The notes under the pieces: model-generated
Seen by the model: the letters and a program-made list of their open reading frames with translations, nothing else
Databases searched by the model: none
What the model was told of the DNA's origin: nothing
Shown here: positions 49,483 to 59,359 of the stretch, piece by piece
Position numbering within the stretch: the stretch's first letter is position 1
How the letters are laid out: each line of letters opens with the position of its first letter
Position numbers and translations under genes: made by a program
NCBI RefSeq assembly: GCF_003946555.1
Contig: NZ_RHOO01000006.1
Location: 45,167-109,166, forward strand
Source of the DNA: Companilactobacillus hulinensis
GTDB lineage: Bacteria; Bacillota; Bacilli; Lactobacillales; Lactobacillaceae
DNA length: 64,000 bases
Direction: 5' to 3'

Positions 49483-52035
49483 TTATATTTTACTATTATT
49501 TCTACCAAAATATTTTTGATAACCCAAATATCCAATAAAAATAAAAATTGAGACAATTGAAATGATCCAGCCAAGCTTCAATCCTGGAACTCGATACTTC
49601 AATTCTATCTTATGATATCCCTTGCCTAGATCAATCGCCATCAAATCACTGACAACTTTATGAATCTTAACTTTCTTACCATTGTCATAAGCACTCCAGC
49701 CATTATCATATGGAACACTTAATAATAACGGTGAAGCCTTCTTAACATTGATAGTTCCTCTGACAATATCGTGATTCAAATCTGAAGATATCTTCATCGA
49801 ATTAGCACGGAACTTGTCCACTGTTGGTTCGAACTTATCCCAGTCTAATGTTCTGAAATAACTAGGATTTATTTCCAAAGGCTTGCCTGTTAAAATTTCA
49901 ACCTTTACTGATTCATTTTTCTTAAAATTACCCAGATCCATAACGGCGGCTTTTTGCACGTCAATCTGTGGAGTGCTGATACGCTTGTTGTTAACGTAGA
50001 TTCTGGAGGCATAATAATTGAACGGTGAGGCATAGAAGTATAACGGACCTTCCGCTTCAGTTTTCAGTTGATAAGTGTACATAGTTCTCTTTTTAACGTC
50101 ATTTTGTGACATTGTCAGAATAGAAGCATTCTTCAGATATTCTGTCTCAGTTCCGTTGAGATTCTGCCACAAACGATTCTGATTATCTAGAGCACGTTTG
50201 GACATCATCTGGAAGTTATAGACATCCTTATTAACCAAGAATCCAAGCGTTGGTGCAGCATAATTCTCATTGACCATATATAAATGATCCAATTGACTGA
50301 CATCGAAATAAACACCATATAAAGAATTGGTTAACGCCGTCCCACCAAAATGACTAACACGTCTGACATTGAAGCTGAAATAACCCAAGTTATTCATCAT
50401 CTCCATTGTGTTCTGATTCAAAGTTGAACTATATAGACTCAAACCATTAATGTTGAAGAGAATCGGGTCATTATAATTGTTGTACTGATCTGGAAAAGCC
50501 TTATTCAATCCTGACTTAGAGACAACTATTCTGTGTCCAGGATGACTGCTATTCTTAACATCAGTTAAAATATCGTTCTCCCGTGAATACTGACGGCTAT
50601 AAACTCGCTGGTCACCAAGGTAAGCTGTATCGAGAACTGAATTGAAATTCGAATATACTTCAAATGAAACCATCAACAAAATTAATATCCCAAAATATCG
50701 ATTATGGTTGAATAAATAAATCAGAAAACCAGATATAACGATGCAGATCAAACTCAACCAGAAATAATATCCATTGTATTCATTCTCGACTGTTTCATAA
50801 CCCATCTTCTCGATGAATTGAGGAACCAGCCACTCTGTTGCATAACCAATACTGATCAACATACCTGAAACGCAAGTAGCCTTGATAATCGTCGAAGTAT
50901 CCTTGAAGACACCTGCAGAAAACGCCTTGCGGGCAATGAAGATACAGGCAAATGAAAAGATAAAACTATTCCTGAATGGGAATCCAGCTGGATTCTGGAA
51001 CATGTGCCAAACCGTGTTGAAGGTAGTAATAAACATACTAGCCAACAAAATGCCTATCAAGAATAGTGAATGATTCTTGTCAGACTTCTCAACTCGATCA
51101 CTGAAAAAATAACTCAACAATAGAATCAAAATTGTGGAAGTCATAAAGACCGACGGTCCGTGATGCAACCTCTGAACAAAAGTATTCCCACCGATACCAA
51201 GCTGTGTAAATGCCTCAAACCCAAAACGTGCTGATGGTAAATAATTGAAGCCATTGAACGAAGTCTTAGCAGTCTTCAACATTCCAGCAAACGTCGGTAC
51301 CAACACTACCGCTGAACTCAACCCTGCCAAAATAGACGTAATCAAATAGTTCCGAATAATAACGAAACGATTACGCTGTTCTAATAACTTATTTTCAAGT
51401 GCTAAGTATATGAAGAAACAGACTGAAAAGATGCACAACATATAACCTAAGTAATAGTTAAAGATAATTGAAAGCAGAATTGAAAAATAATACAAAACGT
51501 ATTTGTTCTGTTGAATGACACGCATGACACCTACAGCCACAATTGGCAACATGATCAACGCATCTAGCTACATTAGATCATAAAAATAAGAAGCAACGAA
51601 TCCACAAAAACTATAAGCTATCGTAAAAATATAATTTAAAAAGCTTGCTTGTTTGAAGTATTGCGTCAAAAAATACGACATTGTCACGCCCATAGTGGCA
51701 ATTTTCAGCATAATTATGACATCGGCAGCTACTGGAACCGCCTGTGCTTTGAATAATACTAGTAACAAATTGAATGGTGACAACAAGTAATAACTAACGA
51801 TTGGGAAGAAGTTATCACCAAGCGACTGACTAAATAGGTACAAATGAAAGTTTCCATGAACTAATTGACGCCTTAATTCGGTTAAAAAAGCAATGTACTG
51901 TGTACCTAAGTCACTAGTCAAAAAGTTAAAATGACCAAACGGAACTAAGCCGTTCGACCAAAATATCGCTGAGATTATGACCAGATTGATGACGAAGGCA
52001 CCTAAGTAATATGCGATACGATTTTTCTTTATCAT
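49483..52035 (-). pseudogene. YfhO-like membrane glycosyltransferase gene interrupted by a stop codon
   Basis: One frame encodes a YfhO-family GT-C protein of about 850 residues: many N-terminal membrane helices, a long extracellular domain and a final helix. It is interrupted only by TAG at 51568-51570. The frame is the same on both sides (FYDLM, stop, LDALIMLPIV), and YfhO proteins have Trp at this position (MWLDA), so a single TGG-to-TAG change explains it. In Bacillus, YfhO works with a CsbB/GtrB-type enzyme to glycosylate lipoteichoic acid; such an enzyme is encoded at 32.9 kb. Start at 52035 after GGGAG. Restart at TTG 51558 would lack the catalytic N-terminus. Confidence 0.85.
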
Positions 52036-52136
52036 TAAGTAATCTCCCATAAAAAAACTACGATAAAATCTTACGTAATTAATACCATATAATCAAGTCG
52101 ATTACACTTAAAAGGGCTTGTTGCTGTTCTATTGTC

Positions 52137-52284
52137 GCTTCCGGTTGAAAAATTTTTATCTGCCGTGTGGATCGCTTCAAGCCAAGGTCTTGAAGCTCGA
52201 CTTTAAGCTTTGCTTCGCAAATCTTAAAGCTCGTCCTGTGGCTTTGCCACATTCACGGCTGATAAAAATCTTTCAACCTCCAGC
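52137..52284 (-). repeat. Structured element family 1, copy D (minus)
   Basis: A 148-bp element. Closing arms GGTTGAAAGATTTTTATC and GATAAAAATTTTTCAACC have one mismatch in 18, with intact GGA/GGA loop and GCT/AGC ends. The first hairpin is the short form (TGTGGC/GCCACA), the second CTTTAAG-A-TTTGC, the third GCTTCAAG/CTTGAAGC with loop ACCTTGG. Confidence 0.9.
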
Positions 52285-52395
52285 TCATATACTACTTACT
52301 ACTTACCTAATGCACCTAAACAATACAGATTAGCATTCCATTATCCAATAACGTATTAATCACAAAAATCAGAATAAAAATATAACTACAAAATA

Positions 52396-52576
52396 GCCGG
52401 AGGTAGAAATTGATTGATTCAGCTGTGGAAGTGGTGTTGGATGGTGGTCTACCATCCTTACAGCACAAGACGACTTTTGAAATCTGCGGTCCATGCAGAG
52501 TTCAAAATCGAGACTTAAGACCGCCCCTCGGCTTAAGTCGGTCTCACAGCAGAATCAATCACTTCCTACCGGAGGC
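52396..52576 (+). repeat. Structured element family 1, copy E (plus)
   Basis: A 181-bp element. Ends are GCC/GGC instead of GCT/AGC, and the inner stem is GCTGTG/CACAGC instead of GCCGTG/CACGGC, both compensatory. Closing arm GGTAGAAATTGATTGATTC pairs with two mismatches. Hairpins: GTGGTGT..ACAGCAC with GGATGG/CCATCC, TTTTGAA-A-TCTGC with a 3' arm GCAGA-G-TTCAAAA, and GACTTAAG/CTTAAGTC with loop ACC..CGG. Confidence 0.9.
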
Positions 52577-52741
52577 GGACAAAAAAACAGAACTAAATTT
52601 CCGCTTTAATAAACTTTTCTAAATAATCATACGTTTACATTTTTTTCTTGGTCCATACCTCTTTATTTATTCAAATAAAGGGACTACTATAGTCTCTTGA
52701 TACAAGTATTATATAAAAAATTATATTTGGAGGATACATTA

Positions 52742-53434
52742 TTGGAATCAACTTATCGTTATTTTGTTCAGCCACAAGTTCAGGCCAAAACAAAGACCGT
52801 TATCGGTTACGAATTGCTTATGAAGCAACTAACATCAGAGGGATGGCGCATTCCTGCATCATTCTCTGCCGTTGATCCACAAGTAACAGCCGATTTATTA
52901 GTTGAATCTACCAAAGTATTATCAAATAAAGTTCGTCGACTATCAGTGAATGTCAGTCGTGAACAATTAATGACGACATCTATTTCTAATGCCATTATCA
53001 AAAGTCAGCAACAAATCTATCCCACAAAGTTAATCGTTGAATTAACTGAAGAAGAAAGTGAAATAGAATACACCGTTGAAGAAGTCCTAGCACAACTCAA
53101 GGAATTCTTAAAACGTGGAATTCAAATTTCACTCGACGATGTCGGCACTGGCCTTAATCACTTCTGTAACATTAGTGAGTTATTGCCATTTGCCTCAGAA
53201 CTCAAATTTGCACTACAAAACTTCACTCAAAAATTCGTTGATCCTAAGATCCAGAGTAAAATTCACTTCTGGAATGCTCTTAGCAAAGAATATGGATTGA
53301 GATTGGTCCTTGAAGGAATCGAAGATGCAGCCGATAGTAAATTATGTGAAGAAATCGGTGTCCATTTTAAACAAGGTTACTATTACAGCAAGCCATTACT
53401 TCTCAAATTACCTGGAGATTACGTAGAAAACTAA
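52742..53434 (+). CDS. Stand-alone EAL domain protein
   Basis: A 230-residue EAL-family protein with no sensor or GGDEF domain. Putative catalytic positions are kept: Glu in YELLMK (the EAL position), Asn in NVSREQ, ELTEEE, the Asp pair in DDVGTG, Lys in SELKF, EGIED and QGYYYSKP. It could hydrolyse cyclic di-GMP or act as a binding protein. The TTG start is nine bases after GGAGG. A YfhO-like gene broken by a stop codon lies on the other strand upstream. Confidence 0.85.
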   Translation: MESTYRYFVQPQVQAKTKTVIGYELLMKQLTSEGWRIPASFSAVDPQVTADLLVESTKVLSNKVRRLSVNVSREQLMTTSISNAIIKSQQQIYPTKLIVELTEEESEIEYTVEEVLAQLKEFLKRGIQISLDDVGTGLNHFCNISELLPFASELKFALQNFTQKFVDPKIQSKIHFWNALSKEYGLRLVLEGIEDAADSKLCEEIGVHFKQGYYYSKPLLLKLPGDYVEN

Positions 53435-53444
53435 AAATAGACAA

Positions 53445-53480
53445 TAAAAATACACGATAAAATTTTATCGTGTATTTATT
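53445..53480. terminator. Bidirectional terminator between convergent EAL and nox genes
   Basis: AAATACACGATAAA pairs with TTATCGTGTATTT around a short loop. Confidence 0.85.
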
Positions 53481-53489
53481 TTGCTCTAA

Positions 53490-54842
53490 TTATTCTGAAA
53501 CTTTACTATTTGCTTTTTCAACTGCGGCGATTGCCAATGAACTTACATAGTTAACTGGCTTGTCGAAGTTTGGTTGGAAGAAGAAGTCGACCATTGATAA
53601 TTCATCAATTGTAACCTTCTTTTGAATAGCCAATGACAATAAGTTAGCTGATTGAGAAACATCATACATACTTGTCAAAGCTCCACCAACTATTTCACGA
53701 GTTTCTGGATCCCATACCAAGTTCATAAGAACTGGTGTAGTTGTTAACATGAACTCAGGACGATAGTTGTCCTCAAGTGATACTGTTTCAACATTCTTGC
53801 CAAGAACCTTAGCGTGTCCAGCAGTCAAACCACTAGCAGCATATGTTCTGCCGAACAATTCAACAGCTGATGATGATTGTGTTCCCATATATTTTGCTGT
53901 ATCTTTTTCGATATTTGCTCCAACCAAGATACCTTGACGAACAGCATTTGTTGCCAAAGGAATGTATTGATTGTCATTTGTTGGATTGTAGAATACTGAT
54001 GCAGCATCTCCGGCTGAGAATACATCTGGTTTGCTTGTGTGCATATATTCATCCACGATCAAAGCACCATTTGGAAGTGTCTCGAATTCATCCTTAAACA
54101 TATCTGTATTAGGACGGAAACCAACACTCATTACAGCAACGTCAGCCTTGTACTCATTCTTATCAGTCTTAACGATAACACCATCTTCAACTTCTTCGAA
54201 TGATTGAACCTTCTCGCCTAATCCAAGAGTTACACCGTGGTCAATGTAATCTTTTTCAGCTACTTCTGACATATTCTTATCGAAGTTCTTTGCCAAAACA
54301 TCAGGTAAAGCATCGATCAATGTAGTCTTCTTGCCAAGTGTGGCATATCCTTCAGCCAATTCAGCACCAATATAGCCGGCACCAATAACGATTGCACTGT
54401 TGATATCCTTAGCATTTTCTTTCAATTCTGTGGCATTAGTCCAGTTCTTGCATAGAAATACTCTATCTGAATCAATTCCAGGAATATTAGGAATGATTGG
54501 AGCTGAACCTGTGGTAATGACTAACTTGTCGTAATCTTGTTCGAAATCTTCGCCACTTTCAAGATTCTTAACAGTTAACTTCTTATTATCAAAGTCAATA
54601 TTAGTTACATCATGCTTCATGAACATGTTTGCACCTAATTTTGCCAAATCATCGGGACTTGAGTAGAACATCTTGTTAGGATCTGAAACACGATCACTAA
54701 CCCAAAGAGCAATACCGCATGAAAGAAATGATAAGTTATCATTACGTTCAAAGACTGAGACTTCCCAGTCTGGGTGTGCCTTCAAAATATTCATTGCTGA
54801 GAATGTACCTGCGTGTGTACAACCAATAATACTAACCTTCAT
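53490..54842 (-). CDS. nox: NADH oxidase / peroxidase family flavoprotein
   Basis: A 450-residue FAD enzyme of the NADH oxidase/peroxidase/CoA-disulfide reductase group. FAD site IIGCTHAGTFS with the active His, redox Cys in FLSCGIALWV (about residue 42), NAD site IVIGAGYIGAELAEG, and SAGDAASV. It probably reduces oxygen to water with NADH, or peroxide to water. The start at 54842 follows AAGGATGG. A cre site lies upstream. Confidence 0.9.
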   Translation of the reverse strand: MKVSIIGCTHAGTFSAMNILKAHPDWEVSVFERNDNLSFLSCGIALWVSDRVSDPNKMFYSSPDDLAKLGANMFMKHDVTNIDFDNKKLTVKNLESGEDFEQDYDKLVITTGSAPIIPNIPGIDSDRVFLCKNWTNATELKENAKDINSAIVIGAGYIGAELAEGYATLGKKTTLIDALPDVLAKNFDKNMSEVAEKDYIDHGVTLGLGEKVQSFEEVEDGVIVKTDKNEYKADVAVMSVGFRPNTDMFKDEFETLPNGALIVDEYMHTSKPDVFSAGDAASVFYNPTNDNQYIPLATNAVRQGILVGANIEKDTAKYMGTQSSSAVELFGRTYAASGLTAGHAKVLGKNVETVSLEDNYRPEFMLTTTPVLMNLVWDPETREIVGGALTSMYDVSQSANLLSLAIQKKVTIDELSMVDFFFQPNFDKPVNYVSSLAIAAVEKANSKVSE

Positions 54843-54901
54843 AGTATCTACCATCCTTTTTGTGATAATTTAAACTATGACATTGACGACACGTCTAGTG
54901 A

Positions 54902-54915
54902 TGTAAGCGCTTAAA
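54902..54915. promoter_or_regulatory. cre-like site upstream of nox
   Basis: TGTAAGCGCTTAAA fits the CcpA consensus at 13 of 14 positions, about 60 bp before the nox start. Confidence 0.6.
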
Positions 54916-55124
54916 TAAACTTAGTAAAAAAATATGCCTTCATAATAAAAGCACTAGGAATGTGTCAATACCAATAGTTTACTTCTCCCTCGTTAACCAA
55001 AATCCTATTTTTGACCGCAAAACAAGAAGTACTTATATTATCATATAAAACAATCGATTTGTGATATTAAAAACAAATAAAATTTTTTGTCTAAAATGGA
55101 TAGAAATGTTTAAACAAATATTGT

Positions 55125-55496
55125 ATACTCTAGTCGTGAAAGAGATAAAGATACGGTTGCCAATGCAATTCCTTCCTTTTATTAAATAAATGGAGTGGCT
55201 GCGGTACACATCCTCATATCGTAGCAACTTCCATTTCGCTCAACGTAAATGAAAATTGCCCCCCTCAATCAATTTTCAATTTATGCGGTTTAAGTTTCGT
55301 CAGTTCCCATTTTCCCATTCCGATGATCACTGATTGAATGCTTTCAATTAATTAATAAAATCCCTCTCTATTTTTGACAAATTTGGAAACCTCACAAAAC
55401 CGTATCTTTATTCTCTGACACTACTGGTAACCCGTTACACAGTGAGTGTGACAAAAAAATTAAGCCTGTCCCCCCAAGAGACTGGCTTATTTTTTT
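55125..55496 (+). ncRNA. Candidate structured RNA with C-rich loops
   Basis: TATACT (55125-55130) precedes a stretch with no credible ORF. GAGATAAAGATACGGTT (55143-55159) pairs with AACCGTATCTTTATTCTC (55398-55415), closing about 240 nt. Inside, TTTTATTAA and TTAATAAAA can pair, and GAAAATTG / CAATTTTC carries a loop of six C. A terminator follows with another C-rich loop. The neighbouring genes are all on the minus strand, so this would be its own transcript. I could not match it to RNase P RNA, tmRNA, 6S or SRP RNA by eye. Confidence 0.4.
55462..55496 (+). terminator. Terminator of the candidate RNA
   Basis: AAGCCTGTC / GACTGGCTT (one mismatch) around CCCCCAAGA, followed by ATTTTTTT. Confidence 0.7.
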
Positions 55497-55531
55497 GCAC
55501 TTTTTTTGTTTTTTGTTGTGTTCTGTTTGTC

Positions 55532-55707
55532 GTCTGCGGTCGAAACCAATAAGTCTGCTGTGTGGAACGCCCCCCAGCCTAAGTGCGGTCTGGGGACTCG
55601 ACTTTAAGCTTTGCTTTGCAAATCTTAAAGATCGTCCTGTGCTGTAAGAACGGCTTTCGCCGTTCAACACCACTTCCACTGCTGACTTATTGCTTTTGAC
55701 CTCCGAC
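55532..55707 (-). repeat. Structured element family 1, copy F (minus)
   Basis: A 176-bp element. Ends are GTC/GAC, again compensatory against GCT/AGC. Closing arm GGTCAAAAGCAATAAGTC pairs with two mismatches; one GGA reads GCA. Hairpins: GTGGTGT..ACAGCAC with GAACGGC/GCCGTTC, CTTTAAG-A-TTTGC, and TCCCCAG/CTGGGGG with loop ACC..GG. Confidence 0.88.
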
Positions 55708-55864
55708 TTGTATTCGCTAGGTAAATATTTGGATTCAGTATCATATCCTTATATAAATTCCTACCTCGGTCTGATTATATTTCACCACATTTGAATATAA
55801 ATAATCCAAAATATTTAAAGTAATTCACAATCAACCATCTTAAAAATACAAGTGTGCACATAAT

Positions 55865-55919
55865 CCGGAAGTTGTGAGACATTTTACCAGCAGCAGGTAA
55901 AATATCTTGCAACTGGAGG
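55865..55919 (+). repeat. Structured element family 1, copy I (internal deletion)
   Basis: A 55-bp remnant with only the closing stem: AGTTGTGAGACATTTTACC and GGTAAAATATCTTGCAACT pair with two wobbles and one mismatch, bounded by GGA/GGA and joined by AGCAGCA. The three hairpins are gone. It is the plus partner of copy F. Confidence 0.8.
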
Positions 55920-55923
55920 CAAC

Positions 55924-55957
55924 AAAAAAAGAACACCAGCTAAACGCCAGTGTTCTC
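55924..55957 (-). terminator. Terminator of tRNA-Thr
   Basis: On the minus strand, GAACACTGGC pairs with GCTGGTGTTC (two weak pairs), then seven T. Confidence 0.7.
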
Positions 55958-55966
55958 TATTCAATA

Positions 55967-56039
55967 TGCCATCTGCAGGATTTGAACCTGTGACCGCCGG
56001 TTTACGATACCGATGCTCTACCAACTGAGCTAAGATGGC
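55967..56039 (-). tRNA. tRNA-Thr (CGT)
   Basis: A 73-nt cloverleaf: acceptor GCCATCT/AGATGGC, anticodon loop ATCGTAA (CGT), T-arm CAGGTTCAAATCCTG, discriminator A. Confidence 0.93.
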
Positions 56040-56052
56040 AAAAACGCCTATA

Positions 56053-56091
56053 AAAAAATACATCTAATTCATATGAACTAGATGTATTATC
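56053..56091 (-). terminator. Terminator of tRNA-Asn
   Basis: AATACATCTA / TAGATGTATT; on the minus strand a run of seven T follows. Confidence 0.8.
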
Positions 56092-56122
56092 GGCGCACCT
56101 AGGTTTTCCTAAGTCATTTTAA

Positions 56123-56195
56123 CTCCGGATGTCAGACTCGAACTGACGACACCCTGATTAACAGTCAGATGCTCTACCAACTGAGCTAATCCGGA
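56123..56195 (-). tRNA. tRNA-Asn (GTT)
   Basis: A 73-nt cloverleaf: acceptor TCCGGAT/ATCCGGA, anticodon loop CTGTTAA (GTT), discriminator G as usual for asparagine. Confidence 0.95.
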
Positions 56196-56259
56196 ATAAT
56201 TAATAGTCGCTTTTCAACAACTATTAAATTTTATCAATCTACTAATAAAAGGTCAATAT

Positions 56260-57549
56260 CTATTTAGCATTTTCTTTTGTAATTTTTGTAACTCCACCCA
56301 TGTATGGTACCAAAACATCAGGAATTGTAACTGATCCGTCTTCATTTTGGTAATTTTCAAGGATTGAAGCGACACATCTACCAACAGCTAGACCTGAACC
56401 ATTCAATGTGTGAACTAATTGAGTCTTACCATTTTCGTCACGGTAACGAATTTGAGCACGACGTGCTTGGAAGTCTAGACAGTTTGAACAACTTGAGATT
56501 TCACGGTACTTGCCTTGTCCTGGCAACCATGTTTCAAGGTCATATGTCTTAGTTGAACTGAAACTTGCATCCCCACTTGATAGCACAATAACGTGATAAG
56601 GAATGTTCAACTTCTTCAAGATATTTTCAGCATCAGCTGTCATCTTTTCCAATTCATCAAATGATTGTTCTGGCTTAGCAATCTTAACCATCTCAACCTT
56701 ATTGAATTGGTGCATACGGATCAATCCACGAGTATCACGGCCGGCACTACCTGCTTCTGAACGGAAACTTGGTGATAGAGCTGTAACCTTCTTAGGAAGT
56801 TCAGCGCCGTCAAGAATCTTACCAGCAAAGTAGTTAGTCAATGGAACTTCAGCTGTAGGGATCAATGTCAATGGGTTCTCATCGACCATAACAGTATAGA
56901 CATCTTCAGTAAACTTAGGGAATTGAGATGTACCAAACATTGCTTGGTTGTTTACCAAGTAAGGTGTGATCATTTCTGTATAACCTTCTTTTTGGTGTTG
57001 ATCCAACATGAAGTTGTAAACGGCACGTTCAAGTCTAGCACCCATACCAATGTAGTAAACGAAACGACTACCAGCAACTTTAGCAGCTTGGTCGAAGTCT
57101 AAGATACCTAGAGCTTCACCAATTTCCCAGTGGTGCTTTGGTGTGAAGCTGTATTCAGGAATGTCTCCCCATTTGCGAACTTCTTTGTTGTAGCTTTCAT
57201 CAGGTCCAACTGGAACTGAGTCATCAGGAATATTGGGTAGACGAACCAAGATATAGTTCATCTTTTCTTCTGTATCTTCAAGTTTAGTATCGATTTCTTT
57301 GATGTCACTACCAACTTGCTTCATAGCAGCGATTTCGTCATCGGCACTTTCCTTATTACGTTTCTTAGCAGCAATACCTTGAGAAACCTTGTTTCTCTTT
57401 TCCTTCAATGTTTCAGTTTGAACTAATAGTTCACGACGATTCTTGTCAAGGTCCAACAAGTGGTCGATCTCTTCAGCAGTAACACCACGTGAAGCTAACT
57501 TATCTTTAGTCCAATCTGGATTTTGTCGAATCATTTTGATGTCTAACAT
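56260..57549 (-). CDS. serS: Seryl-tRNA synthetase
   Basis: A 429-residue class II synthetase: N-terminal coiled-coil arm (about 30-105), motif 2 ([24 protein letters not shown]) and motif 3 ([10 protein letters not shown]). It charges tRNA(Ser). The start at 57549 follows AGGAGG; the frame remains open upstream into the leader, but those codons belong to the T-box RNA. Expression is set by that T-box. Confidence 0.97.
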   Translation of the reverse strand: MLDIKMIRQNPDWTKDKLASRGVTAEEIDHLLDLDKNRRELLVQTETLKEKRNKVSQGIAAKKRNKESADDEIAAMKQVGSDIKEIDTKLEDTEEKMNYILVRLPNIPDDSVPVGPDESYNKEVRKWGDIPEYSFTPKHHWEIGEALGILDFDQAAKVAGSRFVYYIGMGARLERAVYNFMLDQHQKEGYTEMITPYLVNNQAMFGTSQFPKFTEDVYTVMVDENPLTLIPTAEVPLTNYFAGKILDGAELPKKVTALSPSFRSEAGSAGRDTRGLIRMHQFNKVEMVKIAKPEQSFDELEKMTADAENILKKLNIPYHVIVLSSGDASFSSTKTYDLETWLPGQGKYREISSCSNCLDFQARRAQIRYRDENGKTQLVHTLNGSGLAVGRCVASILENYQNEDGSVTIPDVLVPYMGGVTKITKENAK

Positions 57550-57569
57550 AACTTTTCCTCCTAATTTAT

Positions 57570-57801
57570 ATGCAAAAAAATAGTCGCTTCGAATCCCAAA
57601 TAAAGGGACGAAACGACTATTTTCGCGGTACCACCCAGTTTCAATGTACACAAATATACATTGCACTCTTAGACTTTATCGGATCAATCCGAACGGCATT
57701 GCCCGTTAGCCAGAATACTGGAATAAAAATCTTAACGATTCACACCAACCATCGTTTCTCTGGAAGATTCTTGAATAGGTACCCTATCGGCTTTTGTATT
57801 T
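57570..57801 (-). promoter_or_regulatory. T-box leader of serS
   Basis: On the minus strand, the T-box sequence GGGTGGTACCGCG (57623-57638 region) precedes a terminator (AATAGTCG..CGACTATT then T run, 57573-57622). The 5' Stem I has GAAACGATGGTTGGTGTGAATCG, split here as AGAGAAACGATGG and TTGGTG, typical of T-box RNAs. Uncharged tRNA(Ser) would stabilise the antiterminator and allow serS expression. I did not assign the specifier codon firmly. Confidence 0.9.
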
Positions 57802-57807
57802 ATCTAT

Positions 57808-57836
57808 ATAATAATTTAAAATCACTCAGAATTCAA
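57808..57836 (-). promoter_or_regulatory. Promoter of the serS T-box transcript
   Basis: On the minus strand, TTGAAT (57831-57836), a 17-bp spacer and TATTAT (57808-57813). It begins right at the lysP stop codon. Confidence 0.6.
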
Positions 57837-57837
57837 A

Positions 57838-59286
57838 TTAATAGTGATAATGTTTCTTCGTGTGCTTAACATCAATATCATCAAGCTTCAAGAACTTGGT
57901 ATGATATCTGAGTTTGTAGTATGCCCAGCAGACGAATAGTATGATCAATCCACTATAACTGATCAATAGACGCATAACGTTGAAGTTGACCAGTGAACGA
58001 ATATCTTGTCCAATGATAATGATAATTCCCAAGATAATAGCTAGGATCGGACCAAATGGGAACCACTTAGCCTTGTACTTCAAGTCATCCAAGCTGTAAC
58101 CCTTGTTAATATAAGCCTTTCTGAAACGATAATGTGAGAACGCAATACCGATCCAGGCGATGAATCCAGTCAATCCACTGGCTGCCACTAGTAATTCATA
58201 GAATGAATCACCATACAAACTTGTGAACAATGCAGCTCCACCGACTAAAGCAGTTAATAGTAGAGAAAAGATTGGAACACCACGATTATTAGTCTTCTCA
58301 AAGATATGTGGCGCCATGTCATTCTTACTCATTGACCACAACATACGACTGGCAGCGTACAATCCAGAATTAGCGGCTGAAATAACTGAAGTCAAGATAA
58401 CAGCATTCATAATTCCGGCAGCAAGTGGAATACCAACCTTCTTGAAGACGATAGTGAATGGACTGATAGCAATATCACCAGCGCCAGAACCTAATAGATT
58501 AGGACTTGTATAAGGTATCAAAGCTCCAATAACTGCAATCGACAAAATATAGAATAGAAGAATTCTCCAAAATACTTGTTTGATTGCCTTAGGAATACTT
58601 TTTTCGGGAGTTGCCGATTCGCCAGCTGTAATACCAATCAGCTCAGTCCCTTGGAACGAGAACCCGGCAACAACGAACACACTTAGAACAGCTGGCACAC
58701 CGCCAACGAATGGTGCTTGTTTATATGTATAATTAGATAAGCCGACACTACCATGACCACCTAGAATACCCATAATTGTCAATACACCGGCAATCAAGAA
58801 TACGATAACAGCAGTGACTTTGATTGATGAGAGCCAATACTCAGTCTCACCAAATGAACCTACAGAAACCAAATTAATAACCAGTAAAATGATCATGAAC
58901 GTCAAACTTATCTTCCATGACGACCAACCTGGGAACCAGTACTTGACCACAAGCGAGATGGTCGAAAGATCAACAGCTAACGTAATAGCCCAGTTGAACC
59001 AGTAATTCCAGCCTAGCGCAAATCCGAACGCTGGGTCGATGAACTTCGTTGCGTAAGTCGCAAACGAGCCTGACACTGGCATATACGTTGCCATTTCTCC
59101 TAAACTGGTCATTAAGAAATAAACCATGATACCGATAGCCACATAAGCTATCAGCGCGCCTCCGGGGCCGGCCGTTGAAATAGATGAACCACTAGCCACG
59201 AACAATCCAGTTCCAATCGACCCACCGAGGGCTATCATGGATAGGTGTCTAGTCTTCAACGAACGACTCACATCAGTATTTTCCAT
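57838..59286 (-). CDS. lysP: Lysine-specific permease
   Basis: A 482-residue APC-superfamily amino acid permease with 12 helices. The N-terminus SLKTRHLSMIALGGSIGTG, then GTGLFVASGSSISTAGPGG, GEMATYMPVSGSFATY and FALGWNYWFNWAITLAVDL closely follow the E. coli LysP pattern. The lysine riboswitch in its leader supports lysine as the substrate. Confidence 0.92.
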   Translation of the reverse strand: MENTDVSRSLKTRHLSMIALGGSIGTGLFVASGSSISTAGPGGALIAYVAIGIMVYFLMTSLGEMATYMPVSGSFATYATKFIDPAFGFALGWNYWFNWAITLAVDLSTISLVVKYWFPGWSSWKISLTFMIILLVINLVSVGSFGETEYWLSSIKVTAVIVFLIAGVLTIMGILGGHGSVGLSNYTYKQAPFVGGVPAVLSVFVVAGFSFQGTELIGITAGESATPEKSIPKAIKQVFWRILLFYILSIAVIGALIPYTSPNLLGSGAGDIAISPFTIVFKKVGIPLAAGIMNAVILTSVISAANSGLYAASRMLWSMSKNDMAPHIFEKTNNRGVPIFSLLLTALVGGAALFTSLYGDSFYELLVAASGLTGFIAWIGIAFSHYRFRKAYINKGYSLDDLKYKAKWFPFGPILAIILGIIIIIGQDIRSLVNFNVMRLLISYSGLIILFVCWAYYKLRYHTKFLKLDDIDVKHTKKHYHY

Positions 59287-59313
59287 TTTTCTTCGTTTCC
59301 CCTATCTTGGATT

Positions 59314-59358
59314 AAAAAAAATCCTTATTACCAGAAGAAACTACTGATAATAAGGATT
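59314..59358 (-). terminator. Attenuator terminator of lysP
   Basis: On the minus strand, AATCCTTATTATCAG pairs with CTGGTAATAAGGATT, then a run of seven or eight T. It is the off-switch of the lysine riboswitch. Confidence 0.85.
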
Positions 59359-59359
59359 A

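Noticed and set aside
55125..55496. RNase P RNA, tmRNA or SRP RNA
   Set aside because: The conserved RNase P segments, the tmRNA ends with tag ORF, and the SRP Alu and S domain motifs were not found by eye. Left as an unnamed candidate.
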